From Conidiobolus incongruus B7586 (taxonomy: Eukaryota > Entomophthoromycota > Entomophthoromycetes > Entomophthorales > Conidiobolaceae), in NCBI GenBank assembly GCA_000697335.1, contig JNEM01011801.1, positions 1 through 53,060 on the forward strand: a DNA stretch of 53,060 nt. The letters are read 5' to 3'. The position numbers and the translations under genes were made by a program. Position 1 is the stretch's first letter. Every line of letters starts with the position of its first letter. The notes beneath the pieces were generated by a model. It saw nothing but the letters and a program-made list of their open reading frames with translations, did no database searches and had not been told where the DNA came from. This document shows positions 33,851-45,240 of the stretch, piece by piece.

Positions 33851-35316
33851 TTAAATGAATTTCCACTTTTCGCAGTCTTGACATCCCTCTTCGTAAGAGC
33901 AATAGATGGGATTATCTTCGTCACCATCTGCCCAAGGCTCTAGGATGTTATTGATGACATTTGGAAGTCTATGGTGAATAAGAGAGCTGGACCAGTGCTT
34001 ATTCTTAATGGTGTCGAAAGTGCACTTGAGTCCTGTGTGACATTTGCTATCCATGCCATAGCCTCCGAGGTAGCACAGCGACATTTTCCCATTGCTAATA
34101 AATTCATTTAATAATAAATTTTATAGGAATAAAAGTAAGAACATTACCATGTTCCAGTGTAAATAGGGTCAGCATTATTGCCAATGTGAACTATTGGAGG
34201 ACCGTTGCGAGAATCGTAATCTTTGGTTAAATTCGCCCTCTGTGCATATAATAAATCACCAGGTGCTTCAAATGTGTATGCAGGTAGGTCTGTGGTAAGT
34301 GCCATTAAAGATGCTAGTGCGCCTCCCAGTGAATGTCCGGTGAATGAGATCTTTGATTTGGGATACTTTTGAATGAGGGCGTTATAGATAAGCTATAAAA
34401 AATTAAAAGTTAGCATGTTAATGAGAAAATACAAATAATTAAGATATTACCATAGCTCCGTGATAGTAAGTAGTCTCGCTTACTGCATGTTCCTCCAAAC
34501 AAGATTGCTTACAGATATTGATACCCCTACCACAACTGCAAACAGGTCGCCAATTACCACTAATTGCTCCGCAACAGCACGAGAACATAATGTTATCCTA
34601 TAACATTGTCAATATCAGATTTTTAATTTTTTTTTGAATAATTACCATTTTGCGATCATTTCTACCTATTGGACTCAATAAACTTTTACCAAATCCCAGA
34701 AAGTTGAAAGTAGTACCCTTAATAGCCACAATTAATTTAGTATTGTCTTGGTTGCCAAATACATAGCCACGAATGCGATCTTCATCCCAACCGAAAGAAG
34801 CGTTCTAAATCATTCATTTAACATAAAACATTAGTATTTGATTATAAATATATTTACCACATGCCATCCTGGATCCAAATCCTTCCATGGTTTTTTAGGT
34901 TGAGGATTGTAAGCATGACCTGCCATCTTTGCTAAATTCAAAATTGTCCTACGATGTTCCAAACTCAGATTTGATTCTTTCATTAGCATACTTTTGGAAT
35001 TCTCAAGGGACTTCAGGGTGCTAGAATCTGACCAAATACTCTCCTCATTAATTTTGTATATAGAATTTGCATCACTAATTTGGGTATCAGAATCGTCTAA
35101 TTCCAAAATTGAAAGTATTGAGTTAGAACTTTTTCCAGGTAATTTAGTGACTTTCACGTCTGGTTCGTGATATCCCAACTGAATAATACTCTTAAGTTGA
35201 AATGGCACACTTGCTTCGCCAACTTCAACTTGATTGGGGAAGTGGTACTGTCTGTCACTCGCTACCAATCCCCAATAATTGATTAACCAATTTAAATTAA
35301 ATATTAAATATTTCAT
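33851..35316 (-). CDS. ATG15: ATG15-like vacuolar phospholipase (class 3 lipase)
   Basis: Five exons in minus order (34858-35316, 34646-34804, 34451-34597, 34148-34392, 33851-34094) give 417 residues. Residues 1-20 are a hydrophobic N-terminal anchor, as in ATG15, which travels through the secretory and multivesicular-body route to the vacuole. The lipase nucleophile is Ser276 in GHSLGGALA. The acid is probably Asp330 in NADPIYTGTC and the base His377 or His378 in SLIHHRL. Family signatures include the Cys-rich VCSCGRGINICKQSC block (about 220-240), LCYLGGYGMDSKCHTGLKC (343-361) and a terminal CQDCEKWKF. ATG15 breaks down autophagic-body and vesicle membranes in the vacuole. All splice joins keep frame, and no damage is seen. 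Confidence 0.92.
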
Positions 35317-35857
35317 TCAATTATCAATAATTCTATAACTTTATTCTTTATTTTTTTTAGGATTTTTTTACAAAAATATTTTAAGGAAAAACAAGTCACT
35401 TATCCAAGATTTATTTTATATTTCACATTTATATTAAATTGAGGGAAATTTATTAATTGGATGGATATTATAATAAATTTGTGTGAAATTGATTTGTTAA
35501 ATTTCGATCTTAAGATTTTAGCAATGGTATGATTTCATAATTATTGAATTAATAAATGAATTAATTTTTATGAGTGTTAGTTAGGTTTTAAGAATGAGTG
35601 AGATTTGTTTCAAAATCAATTGAAAAAAATATGTGATGAGAGTTGTGAATAATATATTAATATACAAATATGAAAAATAAAAAAAATAGAATGAAATAAA
35701 AAAATAATTAAAGTATATAATTTTAAAATGAAATAATATTTTATTAATAAAAGAAAATGAATAGATATTATTGAATTATTATCAAACTTATGTGAAAATG
35801 TCTGTAAATTTGGTAATTTTGAATTTTGGTTATTTGCTATTTTGATTTATTAATTAA
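35317..35857. other. Intergenic region
   Basis: AT-rich; it probably contains the ATG15 promoter. No gene is seen. Confidence 0.5.
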
Positions 35858-35930
35858 GGTTCCATGGCCAAATGGATAAGGCGCTTGACTACGGATCAAG
35901 AGATTCCAGGTTCGATCCCTGGTGGAATCG
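35858..35930 (+). tRNA. tRNA-Arg(ACG)
   Basis: This is a 73-nt cloverleaf without an intron. The acceptor stem GGTTCCA pairs with TGGAATC (one G-T pair), with G as discriminator. The D arm contains GGCCAAATGGATAAGGC. The anticodon stem CTTGA/TCAAG holds loop CTACGGA with anticodon ACG. The T arm is CCAGG-TTCGATC-CCTGG. With A34 edited to inosine it would read CGU, CGC and CGA. Confidence 0.96.
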
Positions 35931-35935
35931 TTTTT
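35931..35935 (+). terminator. RNA polymerase III terminator
   Basis: A T5 run follows the tRNA discriminator base directly, with a second T5 run a few bases on. Confidence 0.85.
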
Positions 35936-36813
35936 CCTTTTTGATAATTTTATGCCACTCATTATAATCCATCAAATTCTTTTTAATTTTGACCATTATT
36001 TTAAAAATACTTTGAATTTCAAATCAACTTTAAATTTTCTCTAATGTACTTACTTGTATTATATTTTAAGTTAATCTAACAAGTAATTTACATAATATAT
36101 ATATTTATTCATTTTAAATCATTAATTACAACTTTTTAATATAATACTTGCAATCTTATTCTATATATATATGTCGAGTTTTATGATTCGAGACTTAATT
36201 TTTATAATTTTAAATCGTTTGTTACTATAAGAGGTTAAATTTCGTTATTATATCTTACTACAAAAGATAATGGTTTAGTTGATTCAATAATTTTTGGTTC
36301 AAAATAAAAAAAAATCAAAATATTTCAATAAATTATTTAATTTTATTAAAATGTTTATTATTGTGATATATTTATGTTAATATAAGCACCTTCCAGTAAA
36401 CCTTTTTGTTATTGTAGAATTTGTACTAAAAAGAAAATCAAATGAATGAATCGATAAGCCCAAGTAACAGTTAATAATGTTTGATGTTTTACAGAATATA
36501 TTGCATATATTCAATAATATCGCTTTATAAAAAAACTTTACTAGTACAAATTCGAGCCCAAGAATACTTGATATAATCATGATACATTATATCCAAAGAT
36601 ATTTTTTAAGTTTCTCAACAATTTTATAATTAAAAATTCTATTAAACTTATCAATTTATTATAAATAGAAAAAAAATATATAATAAAAATATTAAATAAT
36701 AAAATAAAAATAATTTTTTTTAGTGGTAATCATTTCTCAATACAGCTTTGAAATTTGATGATTTAATCAATTTTGGGGTAAATTATTAATACAAATTACA
36801 AAAAAATTGAACA
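35936..36813. other. Intergenic AT-rich stretch
   Basis: No supported gene. About 36390-36580 is slightly GC-richer but carries only a short unrecognised frame. Confidence 0.5.
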
Positions 36814-36969
36814 ATCAGAAATTGGAGCAGATGGGGTATTGTGATAAATTGGTCAATATTCAAGGTGTTAATTTGCAAATTTGTAGATTTTGTTATAATT
36901 GATGTATTGCTTGGATGGAGATAGGGAAGTTCGATTTCTTGTAATGATTGTGATAATATAGTATATAAA
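36814..36969 (+). promoter_or_regulatory. Family-B promoter
   Basis: ATTGGAGCAGATGGGGTATT lies at 36821-36840. A TATA box (TATATAAAC, 36962-36970) is about 74 bp before the ATG. Confidence 0.6.
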
Positions 36970-37035
36970 CACTGAGGTAGACATTGAAATTCAATAACAC
37001 TAATAATAATAATAATAATCAATATATTAATCACA

Positions 37036-37281
37036 ATGGTTTCATTCAAATCCCTTATCTTTATCCTTGGATTTATTGTTGCCGTTCCAGTTTCCGAATC
37101 TGAAAATGCTGAATTGGCCACTGAATCAGAAGAAAACTTCTTCAACAATGGCTGGGGCCTCAATAACTGGGGTCATCACGGTGGTAACTACTACCGACGC
37201 CAATGGGGATGGGGCTTCCCTGGAAACAACTACTATAGAAGACAATGGGGCTGGGGACACCACGGTGGCAATTACTATTAA
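37036..37281 (+). CDS. KEX2-type repeat precursor, family B (two different QWGWG peptides)
   Basis: This is an intronless 81-residue protein. The signal peptide MVSFKSLIFILGFIVAV is followed by PVSESENAELATESEENFF and GWGLNNWGHHGGNYY. Two RR-delimited units follow, QWGWGFPGNNYY (12) and QWGWGHHGGNYY (12). The second ends at the stop. Unlike in the 17-20 kb genes, the two predicted peptides differ from each other. One has FPGNN, the NN ending seen in the DWYG genes that follow. This gene therefore links the QWGW and DWYG subtypes. It opens the head-to-tail array at 37-50 kb. Confidence 0.82.
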   Translation: MVSFKSLIFILGFIVAVPVSESENAELATESEENFFNNGWGLNNWGHHGGNYYRRQWGWGFPGNNYYRRQWGWGHHGGNYY

Positions 37282-38691
37282 ATCAATTTATTTTTTCAAA
37301 CTAAACCTTAATAATTTTTTAATAAAAAATAATGTTATATTTTTAATGTCAAATATATATTATTAAACCTAAATTTTAATCTATAGACTAATGAATATTC
37401 TTTATTAAATAAAAATTATTATAATTCCATCTGTTGTAAATTTCCACTATTTACAGTTCCAAAGATTTTGTTACAGTGAATATTGAAATCTGATTTTGTA
37501 TCATTGAAAGTCATCTTTAGTCTGCAAAAATTAAGATTTAAAGAAATGTTGATCAAAGTAATATGCAAAATAAAGAAACTCCCCCTTATTTCATCAAATT
37601 TTCTTCCCTTTTATATTTTAAGGATTTTTCCATTACTAACTCATTTGTTATCCTTAATATAATAACATCTTTTAATAAGAACACTCATGACCTTGAAATT
37701 CACACACTCAACATCATCTATGCATGTTTATACTGAATATATATCTATAATATGGGTATGACCATAATAATTTATCTGACATGAATATTTTCATGTAAAT
37801 TTTAAGAGATATTACCAACAATTTACTTATATTTCTAAAATTTAAGTAACTATTTTAGATGAATTGGGTTATACAAATAAAGTTAGAATACTTGTATTAG
37901 AATTGTAGATTTTGAGATAAAACTTGGTATTTATAAATACTAAATCATTATTCAAAGCTCACTAGATTATATTTATTTCTCTTATAATATTTTCGATATT
38001 CAATATTTAGTGTTTGCTATAAAAAATCAATAACAATCATTATATTAATATATCTTAATATTTAATGCATTACATATTACAAGGATATTTTAGGTTCATT
38101 TTATAATTCACTTTTATTAAAAATTTCTATTTAATATTATCGGGTTAGAATTTCCGATAAGATAGTATTGATTTATTATTAAAAAAGGATTTATATTTGA
38201 ATAACTTAATACAAATCATTAAAATTATATTAAATTCATAATTTATATCGATTTCACAATCTATAATAGTCAAATAATGCCATTTTTTATTTAAACATAT
38301 AATTTAAAAATATTTTAATGAAGTGATTAAAACTTTGAGTAAAAATAATATGAATGCATTATTATTTTGAATCAAAATAATATATATGGATTATCAATAA
38401 GAATAAATTTCAATAAATAATTTTAAAAATATACTAAATATATTAAATTGGATAGAACTAATGCATTAGTATTGAAAACTTGAATAATTCTGACATATTC
38501 AATGTATACTCCATATAAAATATAAAAATTGTAATCAAATTAATTAACAAAAGGGATAGTCAAAGTTTGATATATCATCATATTATCAATACATTTCAAA
38601 TTAATATTATTCTTACAATACTAGTTAGTAAACTCAAATCCCCAAATATTTTAAGATTCACGATAATTGAAATTGGAGGTGGAATGATAAT
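37282..38691. other. Intergenic spacer within the array
   Basis: AT-rich; 37440-37700 is slightly GC-richer but gives no recognisable gene. Confidence 0.5.
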
Positions 38692-38848
38692 GCATCGAAG
38701 ATGGGGGACTGGAGAATTTAATTTTAGTCAGTAATTAATCATTCATCCAAGCATTTTAATTCAATTGTCAACAAATTTAAGTCACTTGGCATAATTCGCG
38801 CTAAATTATATAAATTTTAATTTCAAAACAATTATTAAATATAAATAG
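38692..38848 (+). promoter_or_regulatory. Family-B promoter with three elements
   Basis: GAAGATGGGGGACTGGAGAA lies at about 38697-38716, AAGTCACTTGGCATAA at about 38780-38795, and a TATA box (TATAAATAG, 38840-38848) is 84 bp before the ATG. Confidence 0.65.
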
Positions 38849-38923
38849 ATGATATATTAATTTGATGCGAAAGATATCAAAAATTGAATTTTATTTGTCT
38901 AATTATATTCATTAATAATCAAA

Positions 38924-39202
38924 ATGGTGTCTTTCAAGTCTTTGATCTTCTCCATTACTTTGGTCGCTGCTGCTCCTGTCTCTGAGTCTCAATCTGCCGA
39001 GTTGACTACCCAGTCTGAAGAAAATTTCCCCAACAATGGATGGGGACATAATAACTGGGGATACCATGGTGATAACTACTACAGACGTGATTGGTATGGA
39101 AACCGTGGCAACAACTACTATAGACGTGATTGGTATGGCCACCATGGTAACAACTATTACAGACGCGATTGGTACGGTAACCATGGAAGCAACTACTACT
39201 AG
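38924..39202 (+). CDS. KEX2-type repeat precursor, family B (DWYG peptides)
   Basis: This is an intronless 92-residue protein. The leader MVSFKSLIFSITLVAAA is followed by the acidic PVSESQSAELTTQSEENFP and GWGHNNWGYHGDNYY. Three RR-delimited 11-residue units follow: DWYGNRGNNYY, DWYGHHGNNYY and DWYGNHGSNYY. The last ends at the stop without RR. All three predicted peptides differ by one or two residues, while DWYG and the NYY end are invariant. The first carries an internal Arg, but no second dibasic site. It is plus-strand, like its whole array. Confidence 0.82.
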   Translation: MVSFKSLIFSITLVAAAPVSESQSAELTTQSEENFPNNGWGHNNWGYHGDNYYRRDWYGNRGNNYYRRDWYGHHGNNYYRRDWYGNHGSNYY

Positions 39203-40799
39203 ATCAATATAATATATGTGACAATTTTGCATTTTTCAAAAGAATAAATATTTACATTTTATTGGTAATATTTTGATTTTATAAAGAATTTATTTAGTCA
39301 GTTTTTTTAAATTAAATAATTTATTTTTCATATAACGTTGTTTAAAATATATCATAATTTATAACCAGAAACCATAGTATTTTACATATTAAAATTCCAA
39401 TCGCATTATATTTAATTTAATGTTTACCTACATAGTTAGATTTATATTATTCGATATGTTGAATAACATAATGAAAAATATGTTCAATTATTTAATTACA
39501 TATCATTTTAAATTAGATAACATAATTGATATCAAGGATATGCATGTCACCCTTAATACAATATTATTGATAGTAAATTCTTTGATGAATTGGAATCATG
39601 AAAAATAGCCATTTGTAACAGTAGCATATATATATATATATATATATATATTTATTTGTAAGTATATCAGATTATTATATAGAGGAATTGAAAAAGGTTT
39701 TATAGAATGAAGTTATTTATTCAATTTTTAAATAATATATCATAACTTTAATATTCTAATTATTAATAATAATCCTTAGAACATATTGGGATGATCATGA
39801 AAGATATTATAAGTATTATGTAAATTGAATTTGCCAATTGCATAATACATAAAAATTGAAAATAAATCAGAAGCTTGGCATTATTAAAATTTGATATTAA
39901 TTCAAATGATTTAGCCATTGTCACAATTTGTTATATATGAAGATTAAATTCAAATTTAAAATTTTCAACTGAAAAATGATTTTGCATCAGAAATGGTGAT
40001 TGGAAAGTTTTTTGATATTTACGATGATAATTTGAATTAGAAAAAAAACATGAAAGAGAACTAGTTTATAAAAATACATTATAAAAGGATACAAATATAA
40101 TGTAAACAAATACACAACTACCTACCACAAATAATTTCAAACTAAATTGATTGGTTTAAAAATATGATGATCAAAATCAAAACCTAAATATCTGTAAATA
40201 TTCCTTATCAAAATTTGGTTATTAACTAATACTTTAATCGATATATATAGATATGTTTTATTTTATAATAACATCAAATAATAGGTATGTATTTAAAATT
40301 TTTCATTGATTTATTTTATGTATCATATAATAAACTTCATAAGATTATCTTCAAAGATAATATTCATTGATAGAATTTTTTAGATAGGAATTAAACAACC
40401 TAATCAGTCTTGAATCTAATTGGCTAGTTGTTGAGAAATTACTGCTAATGAATAAATTCTGTATTCAATATAATATTGATGCAGTATTTCCTTATAATTA
40501 CATCATTTTAAAAGTATTATATCTATTTTAAATGTTTATAATAAAATTATGGCTCATTTGTATATGAAATATGGCAAATAATTATTGTGTTAAAATGTTG
40601 ATTGAAATTCCGCGCCTTGTTAAAAAAAGTTTGTATAGATTTACGAAGTGTGTTATGAATTTCCTAATTAAGATTTGTTGAGTGATTTTATTCTTGGATG
40701 TAGAATTCATCCAAACATTTTGAATTTTTAATCGAAAAATTGAATCACTGTTACATATTGAATTAAAGAAAATGATTTATAAAATCAATAGAAGAAAAG
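39203..40799. other. Intergenic spacer within the array
   Basis: A (TA)n tract lies at 39626-39652. No gene is seen. The usual GGAG box is not obvious upstream of the next gene. Confidence 0.5.
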
Positions 40800-40809
40800 T
40801 ATAAATATC
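40800..40809 (+). promoter_or_regulatory. TATA box of the GW-peptide precursor gene
   Basis: TATAAATATC lies 88 bp before the ATG. The GGAG and CACTTGGCA elements found at the neighbours are not seen here. Confidence 0.5.
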
Positions 40810-40887
40810 AGATAATTCCAAGCCATAGAATACATAAAAATATATATATTCAAATCAAATATTTATTTATATCAATCATTGACTAAT

Positions 40888-41190
40888 ATGGTTTCTTTCA
40901 AATCTCTCATCTTTTGCATTGCTTTGGTCGCTGCAACTCCTGATAATGAAGCCCAGTCTGCAGAGGTAACTGGCCAATACCAAGAATACTTCCCCAACTA
41001 TGGATGGAGATACTATAGTAACAACTACCACAGACGTGGTTGGTCTGGTTACCATAGTAATAATTATCACAGACGTGGTTGGTCTGGTTATCATAGTAAC
41101 AATTATCACAGACGCGGTATGTACGGCTACCATGGTAACAACTATCACAGACGTGGTTGGTATGGTTATCACGGAAACAACTACCACTGA
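40888..41190 (+). CDS. KEX2-type repeat precursor, family B (GW/GM peptides ending in His)
   Basis: This is an intronless 100-residue protein; the start is the ATG that gives the conserved MVSFKSLIF leader. The acidic pro-region (PDNEAQSAEVTGQYQEYFP) is more diverged than in its neighbours. Four RR-delimited units follow: GWSGYHSNNYH twice, GMYGYHGNNYH and GWYGYHGNNYH. Every unit, including the pre-repeat segment, ends NYH instead of NYY, and every one starts with Gly. The whole repeat set has therefore changed together. The last unit again ends at the stop. It has the most repeats in the window. Confidence 0.82.
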   Translation: MVSFKSLIFCIALVAATPDNEAQSAEVTGQYQEYFPNYGWRYYSNNYHRRGWSGYHSNNYHRRGWSGYHSNNYHRRGMYGYHGNNYHRRGWYGYHGNNYH

Positions 41191-42240
41191 AAGACCATAT
41201 TATTTAACCATTATTTTTCCATTGTTGTCAATAAATTATTTAAAATTCAGAAAAAAAAATTCTTATTATTAAATTTGAAATATAAAAGAATTTTATTCTA
41301 ATTTTATACTTAAATTTGATATTTTATGCGATTCTTTAATTGAATTTTTAAATCACTATCTCATTCCTAAAATTAATATCCTAACTAGTAATATTGTTAT
41401 GTTTAAATTTTTGAATCAGACTCAATTATATGATTTAATACTTTAATTCAAATATTGCAATTAAAAGATTTTCTCAATAATGCTTTCAATTATTTTAAAT
41501 TATTAATTATGAAATAAAAACTCATAGTTTATGTTGTCAATTTTATTTTCTATATTATAAGATGGTAATTGATTAAAGAAACTCATATAAGGAAACTTGA
41601 CCGTTATTGAATATATTACAAACATCTTCTTATTGACCTAATAAATAAATTTTATTTCCTGAAATAAAAGATCTGAAGATGTGGCTGAAATATTGAATCT
41701 AAATTCTAGTTATGAAAATTTATTCTTCAAATTATTGGAAATAGGAAAAAGCCTAAAATATATAAATCACTGTTATGATATATAAAAAAATCTTTCAATT
41801 AAGTTATCAATCTAATATATATTAAAAGATTTATAGAAATTTAATGGAAATACCATATTTTGTGAATAAATAAATATATAAACAGTTAATTGATATTCAA
41901 CATAAATCTAATATATACCAAATGTTAATAATAAATAATAATATTGAAAATTATCAAATTTAAATATCTCAAGTATTTGGACAAATTCCATATAATCACA
42001 TCAATTTAATTTAATTTTTCATCATTGTGGATCATAGCTAAATATATTTGATGAAAATTGAGATATAATCTACATACTAATTCAATTTGGAGTTTCGAAA
42101 TTTTGGAGAATGCTATAAATTATCAAATTTATCATTTTTCCAGCTTGATTAAAAATGATTTACTATTAAGATATTAAATAATAAAAAAGATATAAATTTT
42201 AAAATATATCTATTTATAATTTTCGTTGGAGACATGTTGG
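41191..42240. other. Intergenic spacer within the array
   Basis: AT-rich; no gene is seen. Confidence 0.5.
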
Positions 42241-42385
42241 CATTGAATCGAAGATAGGGACCTGGAGAAATTTATTTTTAGTCTGGGATGAAGCATAAAC
42301 CCTTATATTTTAATTTGTTGATAGAAAAATTAAATCACTTGGCAAAATAAGAAGAAAATGTATTTGAAATTGAAATACTTATAGT
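42241..42385 (+). promoter_or_regulatory. Family-B promoter with weak TATA
   Basis: GAAGATAGGGACCTGGAGAA lies at about 42250-42269 and AAATCACTTGGCAAAA at about 42332-42347. In place of a clear TATA box there is only CTTATAGTATTAA near 42379. Confidence 0.5.
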
Positions 42386-42470
42386 ATTAATAGTGAAAGT
42401 TTTCAAATTGTAAAATGCAATCAAATCACAAATATTTAAATCAAAATTTAGTTTTAATATAATAATAAAA

Positions 42471-42671
42471 ATGATTGCTTTCAAATCTCTCATATTTTCT
42501 ATTGGACTGATCACTGCTGCTCCTGTCTCTGAGTCTCAATCTGCTGAGTTATCTTCCCAATCTGAAGAAAATTTCCCTAACAATGAATGGGGACATAATA
42601 ACTGGGGATACCATTATGATAACTACTACAGACGCGATTGTTATAGTCACCATAGTAACAATTACTATTAA
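42471..42671 (+). CDS. Short KEX2-type precursor, family B (single unit with Cys)
   Basis: This is an intronless 66-residue protein. The leader MIAFKSLIFSIGLITAA is followed by the acidic PVSESQSAELSSQSEENFP and EWGHNNWGYHYDNYY. A single RR is followed by DCYSHHSNNYY and the stop. Trp of the DWYG core is replaced by Cys, Gly by Ser, and only one unit remains. The frame is clean, but the core changes and weak TATA box suggest relaxed constraint or a gene on its way to becoming a pseudogene. A Cys peptide with a new role is the alternative. Confidence 0.7.
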   Translation: MIAFKSLIFSIGLITAAPVSESQSAELSSQSEENFPNNEWGHNNWGYHYDNYYRRDCYSHHSNNYY

Positions 42672-43421
42672 CTCAATACTGCATGTTAAGAATTAATTAT
42701 CATTTTTTAAATAATAAAATTTTTAATTCCAATATAATATTTTGAATCACTAATCGAATTTATTCTTTCATACAGAATTGTTTCAATATGTAGTACTATT
42801 GGAATTTAAAAATTAATATGTTAATCCTGATAAAATATTATAAATTTTAGATATAGTATTTCATTTTATTTTGAACCTATACTATATGAATGAAAAATAT
42901 TAATAATTAAAAATCAATAAAAGGCTAACAATATACAAATATATTAACTTATAATGAATAGTTAATTCAAAATTATTAGTAATGCTAACAATAATTATAT
43001 ATTCTCGAATTATGTATTAAATAGCCAAATATGATATTTCAATCAATAAGAAATATATTTTTATTTCATTTTTTGATAATACTCTAAATAGATATTGATC
43101 AAAATTTACTTTTGAATCAAAATTAATTATAAATTTCCAACATTATTAATATATGTACTATTGATTGTATAAAATTGAGATATATTTTGTAGATATATAT
43201 TAATAAAAAGCATAAGTGATTAATTACAAATAGTTTATTATTCTGGTATTTTGAAAGATTTTATAATAACCTAAGAAATAGATTTTTATGTGAATCAGGT
43301 GTTTGATTGTATCTATGATGCTTTGTATTAAAATCAAGTTAATTCAAGTGTGATAAATATGGAGAATAACTATGATTACCTCTTAGATATTTTGTGTCTA
43401 AGTAATTATATTAAAATATAT
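42672..43421. other. Intergenic spacer
   Basis: AT-rich; no gene is seen before the LTR-like fossil. Confidence 0.5.
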
Positions 43422-43755
43422 TGTCGCGGATCGGGAGGTCCGCTCGCCTTTCAATTTTAACCGTCCGTCAAGATTCCAGATGTAATCCACTCACAAATAT
43501 CAGGAACAACCCTTGCACAATGGAAAATTCCAGACTATAGCAGAAGCTGGAGCCTCAACACATTGGCCAAGGATCAACCACACTATAAAATAGTCACTGG
43601 ACAGATATTTGCTGAGGGATCACTTCGATCAGGGCCAAGCCCTAGATCTTGCTATTTTAATAAAACTCCTCTAAAGTATCTAGTTAGCCATCTTTGGCCC
43701 GTTTCATCGAGCTCACGTGATCTTTATCGCAAGACTACTTCCCAGAAGCCTTGCA
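43422..43755 (+). mobile_element. Solo LTR-like fossil
   Basis: This is about 334 bp, clearly GC-richer than its surroundings. It starts TGTCGCGGATCGGGAGGTCC, whose GCGGA...TCCGC can form a hairpin, and ends ...TTGCA. Possible 4-bp target repeats (ATAT) lie on both sides. A TATA box (ACTATAAAATAG) lies near 43582 and an AATAAA near 43660. Start sequence and layout resemble the element at 6935, so both may be LTRs of related Gypsy-type elements. It lies between two family-B genes, and no internal part is present. Confidence 0.55.
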
Positions 43756-43876
43756 ATATTTTAATTCAATAGTATCAAATTGATTTAAAATATTTAGCCA
43801 TGACTATATTATATTTAGATTATAATATCATTGTTTCAAACAAAATTTGTGGTGTTATGGGGAACAGATCGATTTG

Positions 43877-44030
43877 CTTCGCAGATGGGGATTGGAGAAA
43901 ACATTTTTGGTCTCAAATCAAGCAATTACCCAAATAATTTAATTTTGTTGGTGGAGAAATTAAGTCACTTGGCATATAGTATATTAGTGATAAAGGTATA
44001 TGATATGGCAAGTATGACTAGTATAAATAG
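43877..44030 (+). promoter_or_regulatory. Family-B promoter with three elements
   Basis: GCAGATGGGGATTGGAGAAA lies at 43881-43900, AAGTCACTTGGCATA at about 43962-43976, and a TATA box (TATAAATAG, 44022-44030) is 89 bp before the ATG. Confidence 0.65.
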
Positions 44031-44110
44031 TAAGCATTTCCAAATAATAGTCTACATCAAATAATCCATATTTAAATCTAATCTTACTTTCAAATTAATT
44101 AATAATCAAA

Positions 44111-44389
44111 ATGGTGTCTTTCAAGTCTTTGATCTTCTCCATTGCTTTGATCGCTGCTGCTCCTGCCTCTGAGTCTCAATCTGTTGAGCTAACTACCCAG
44201 TCTGAAGAAAATTTCCCTAACAATGGATGGGGACATAATAACTGGGGATACCATGGTGATAACTACTACAGACGTGATTGGTATGGAAACCGTGGCAACA
44301 ACTACTATAGACGTGATTGGTATGGCAACCATGGTAACAACTATTACAGACGCGATTGGTATGGCAATCACGGCAACAACTACTACTAA
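44111..44389 (+). CDS. KEX2-type repeat precursor, family B (DWYG peptides)
   Basis: This is an intronless 92-residue protein. The leader is MVSFKSLIFSIALIAAA and the acidic pro-region ASESQSVELTTQSEENFP. GWGHNNWGYHGDNYY precedes three RR-delimited units: DWYGNRGNNYY and DWYGNHGNNYY twice. The last ends at the stop. The protein is identical to that of the gene at 46985, with which it shares a near-identical DNA block from the promoter through most of the coding region. The intervening gene at 45469 has a different leader variant (PVSESQSAEL). Confidence 0.82.
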   Translation: MVSFKSLIFSIALIAAAPASESQSVELTTQSEENFPNNGWGHNNWGYHGDNYYRRDWYGNRGNNYYRRDWYGNHGNNYYRRDWYGNHGNNYY

Positions 44390-45240
44390 ATCAACATGGC
44401 ATTTTAACAAAATAATTTTGCATATTTTTATCAATATATATCGTAATATAATCTCTAAAGCACTTACATATAACAAAATTCTAAATTTTCGGCTTTTCTG
44501 TCAAATATTTTTCTACTAATTTCTATTTTTCTGAGTTATTTTTAATATTTAAAAGACAGATATAATTAGATATGTTTCGTATAAAACACTATTTGAGTAA
44601 ATATTATTAAATATTACTACGATACATATTTGATATTTCAATATGTATTCAATGTTATTTTTTTTATGAAATTCCATATTACCACTTAAAATTTGAATAT
44701 TATATTACTAATTTTAAAATTATGATCCAAGTCATTATAATTTTGATAAGTATCATAATATTTAGATTAAAAAGATTTTAAATATTAATACACTTAAATA
44801 AATAATAGATTTAGAATAATATAAATAATTTCTTTGCAAGATTATCTTAGATAAACTATTTAATTGTAAATGTAACTTATTGAAAATAATACTTGATTCA
44901 AAATAATGATTCTTTAATAAAAATAATTTTTAAATATTTATTAAGGATTCGTAATATAATCAAGCAATTATAATATCAAATAAAGTATAATAGTTACCAT
45001 ATAATTATTAAAAACTAAACTTGATTTTGTCAAGGTTTTGAATAGAAATAAAATACTATAGCTGAATATTTTATTGAACAACTGTTTTAGAATCAATTTT
45101 AATTACAATAATGAATATTTAGATATTTTTAATGGTGAAAAACTATATTAATTTATATAATTAACTCTAAAAATATCTTTCAATCTAATATCATTTTTAA
45201 AATGAATTGATATATACTCTGGGGGAAATGATGGCAATTC
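44390..45240. other. Intergenic spacer within the array
   Basis: AT-rich; no gene is seen. Confidence 0.5.

Noticed and set aside
36377-36580. 67-codon minus-strand frame upstream of the 37036 gene
   Set aside because: Hydrophobic AT-rich translation without a recognisable family; probably chance.
38924-39202. Regular 33-bp direct repeats as a CRISPR array or minisatellite
   Set aside because: The repeats are in frame, encode RR-delimited units behind a signal peptide, and lie in a eukaryotic genome.
39420-39608. 62-codon open frame between array genes
   Set aside because: AT-rich chance frame with no homology or promoter.
43563-43772. 69-codon open frame
   Set aside because: It lies within the solo-LTR-like fossil and has no recognisable product.
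43831-44064. Open frame upstream of the 44111 gene, with a near copy at 46624-46938
   Set aside because: It is the conserved promoter block read in frame; its conservation is explained by the recent duplication of the whole block.
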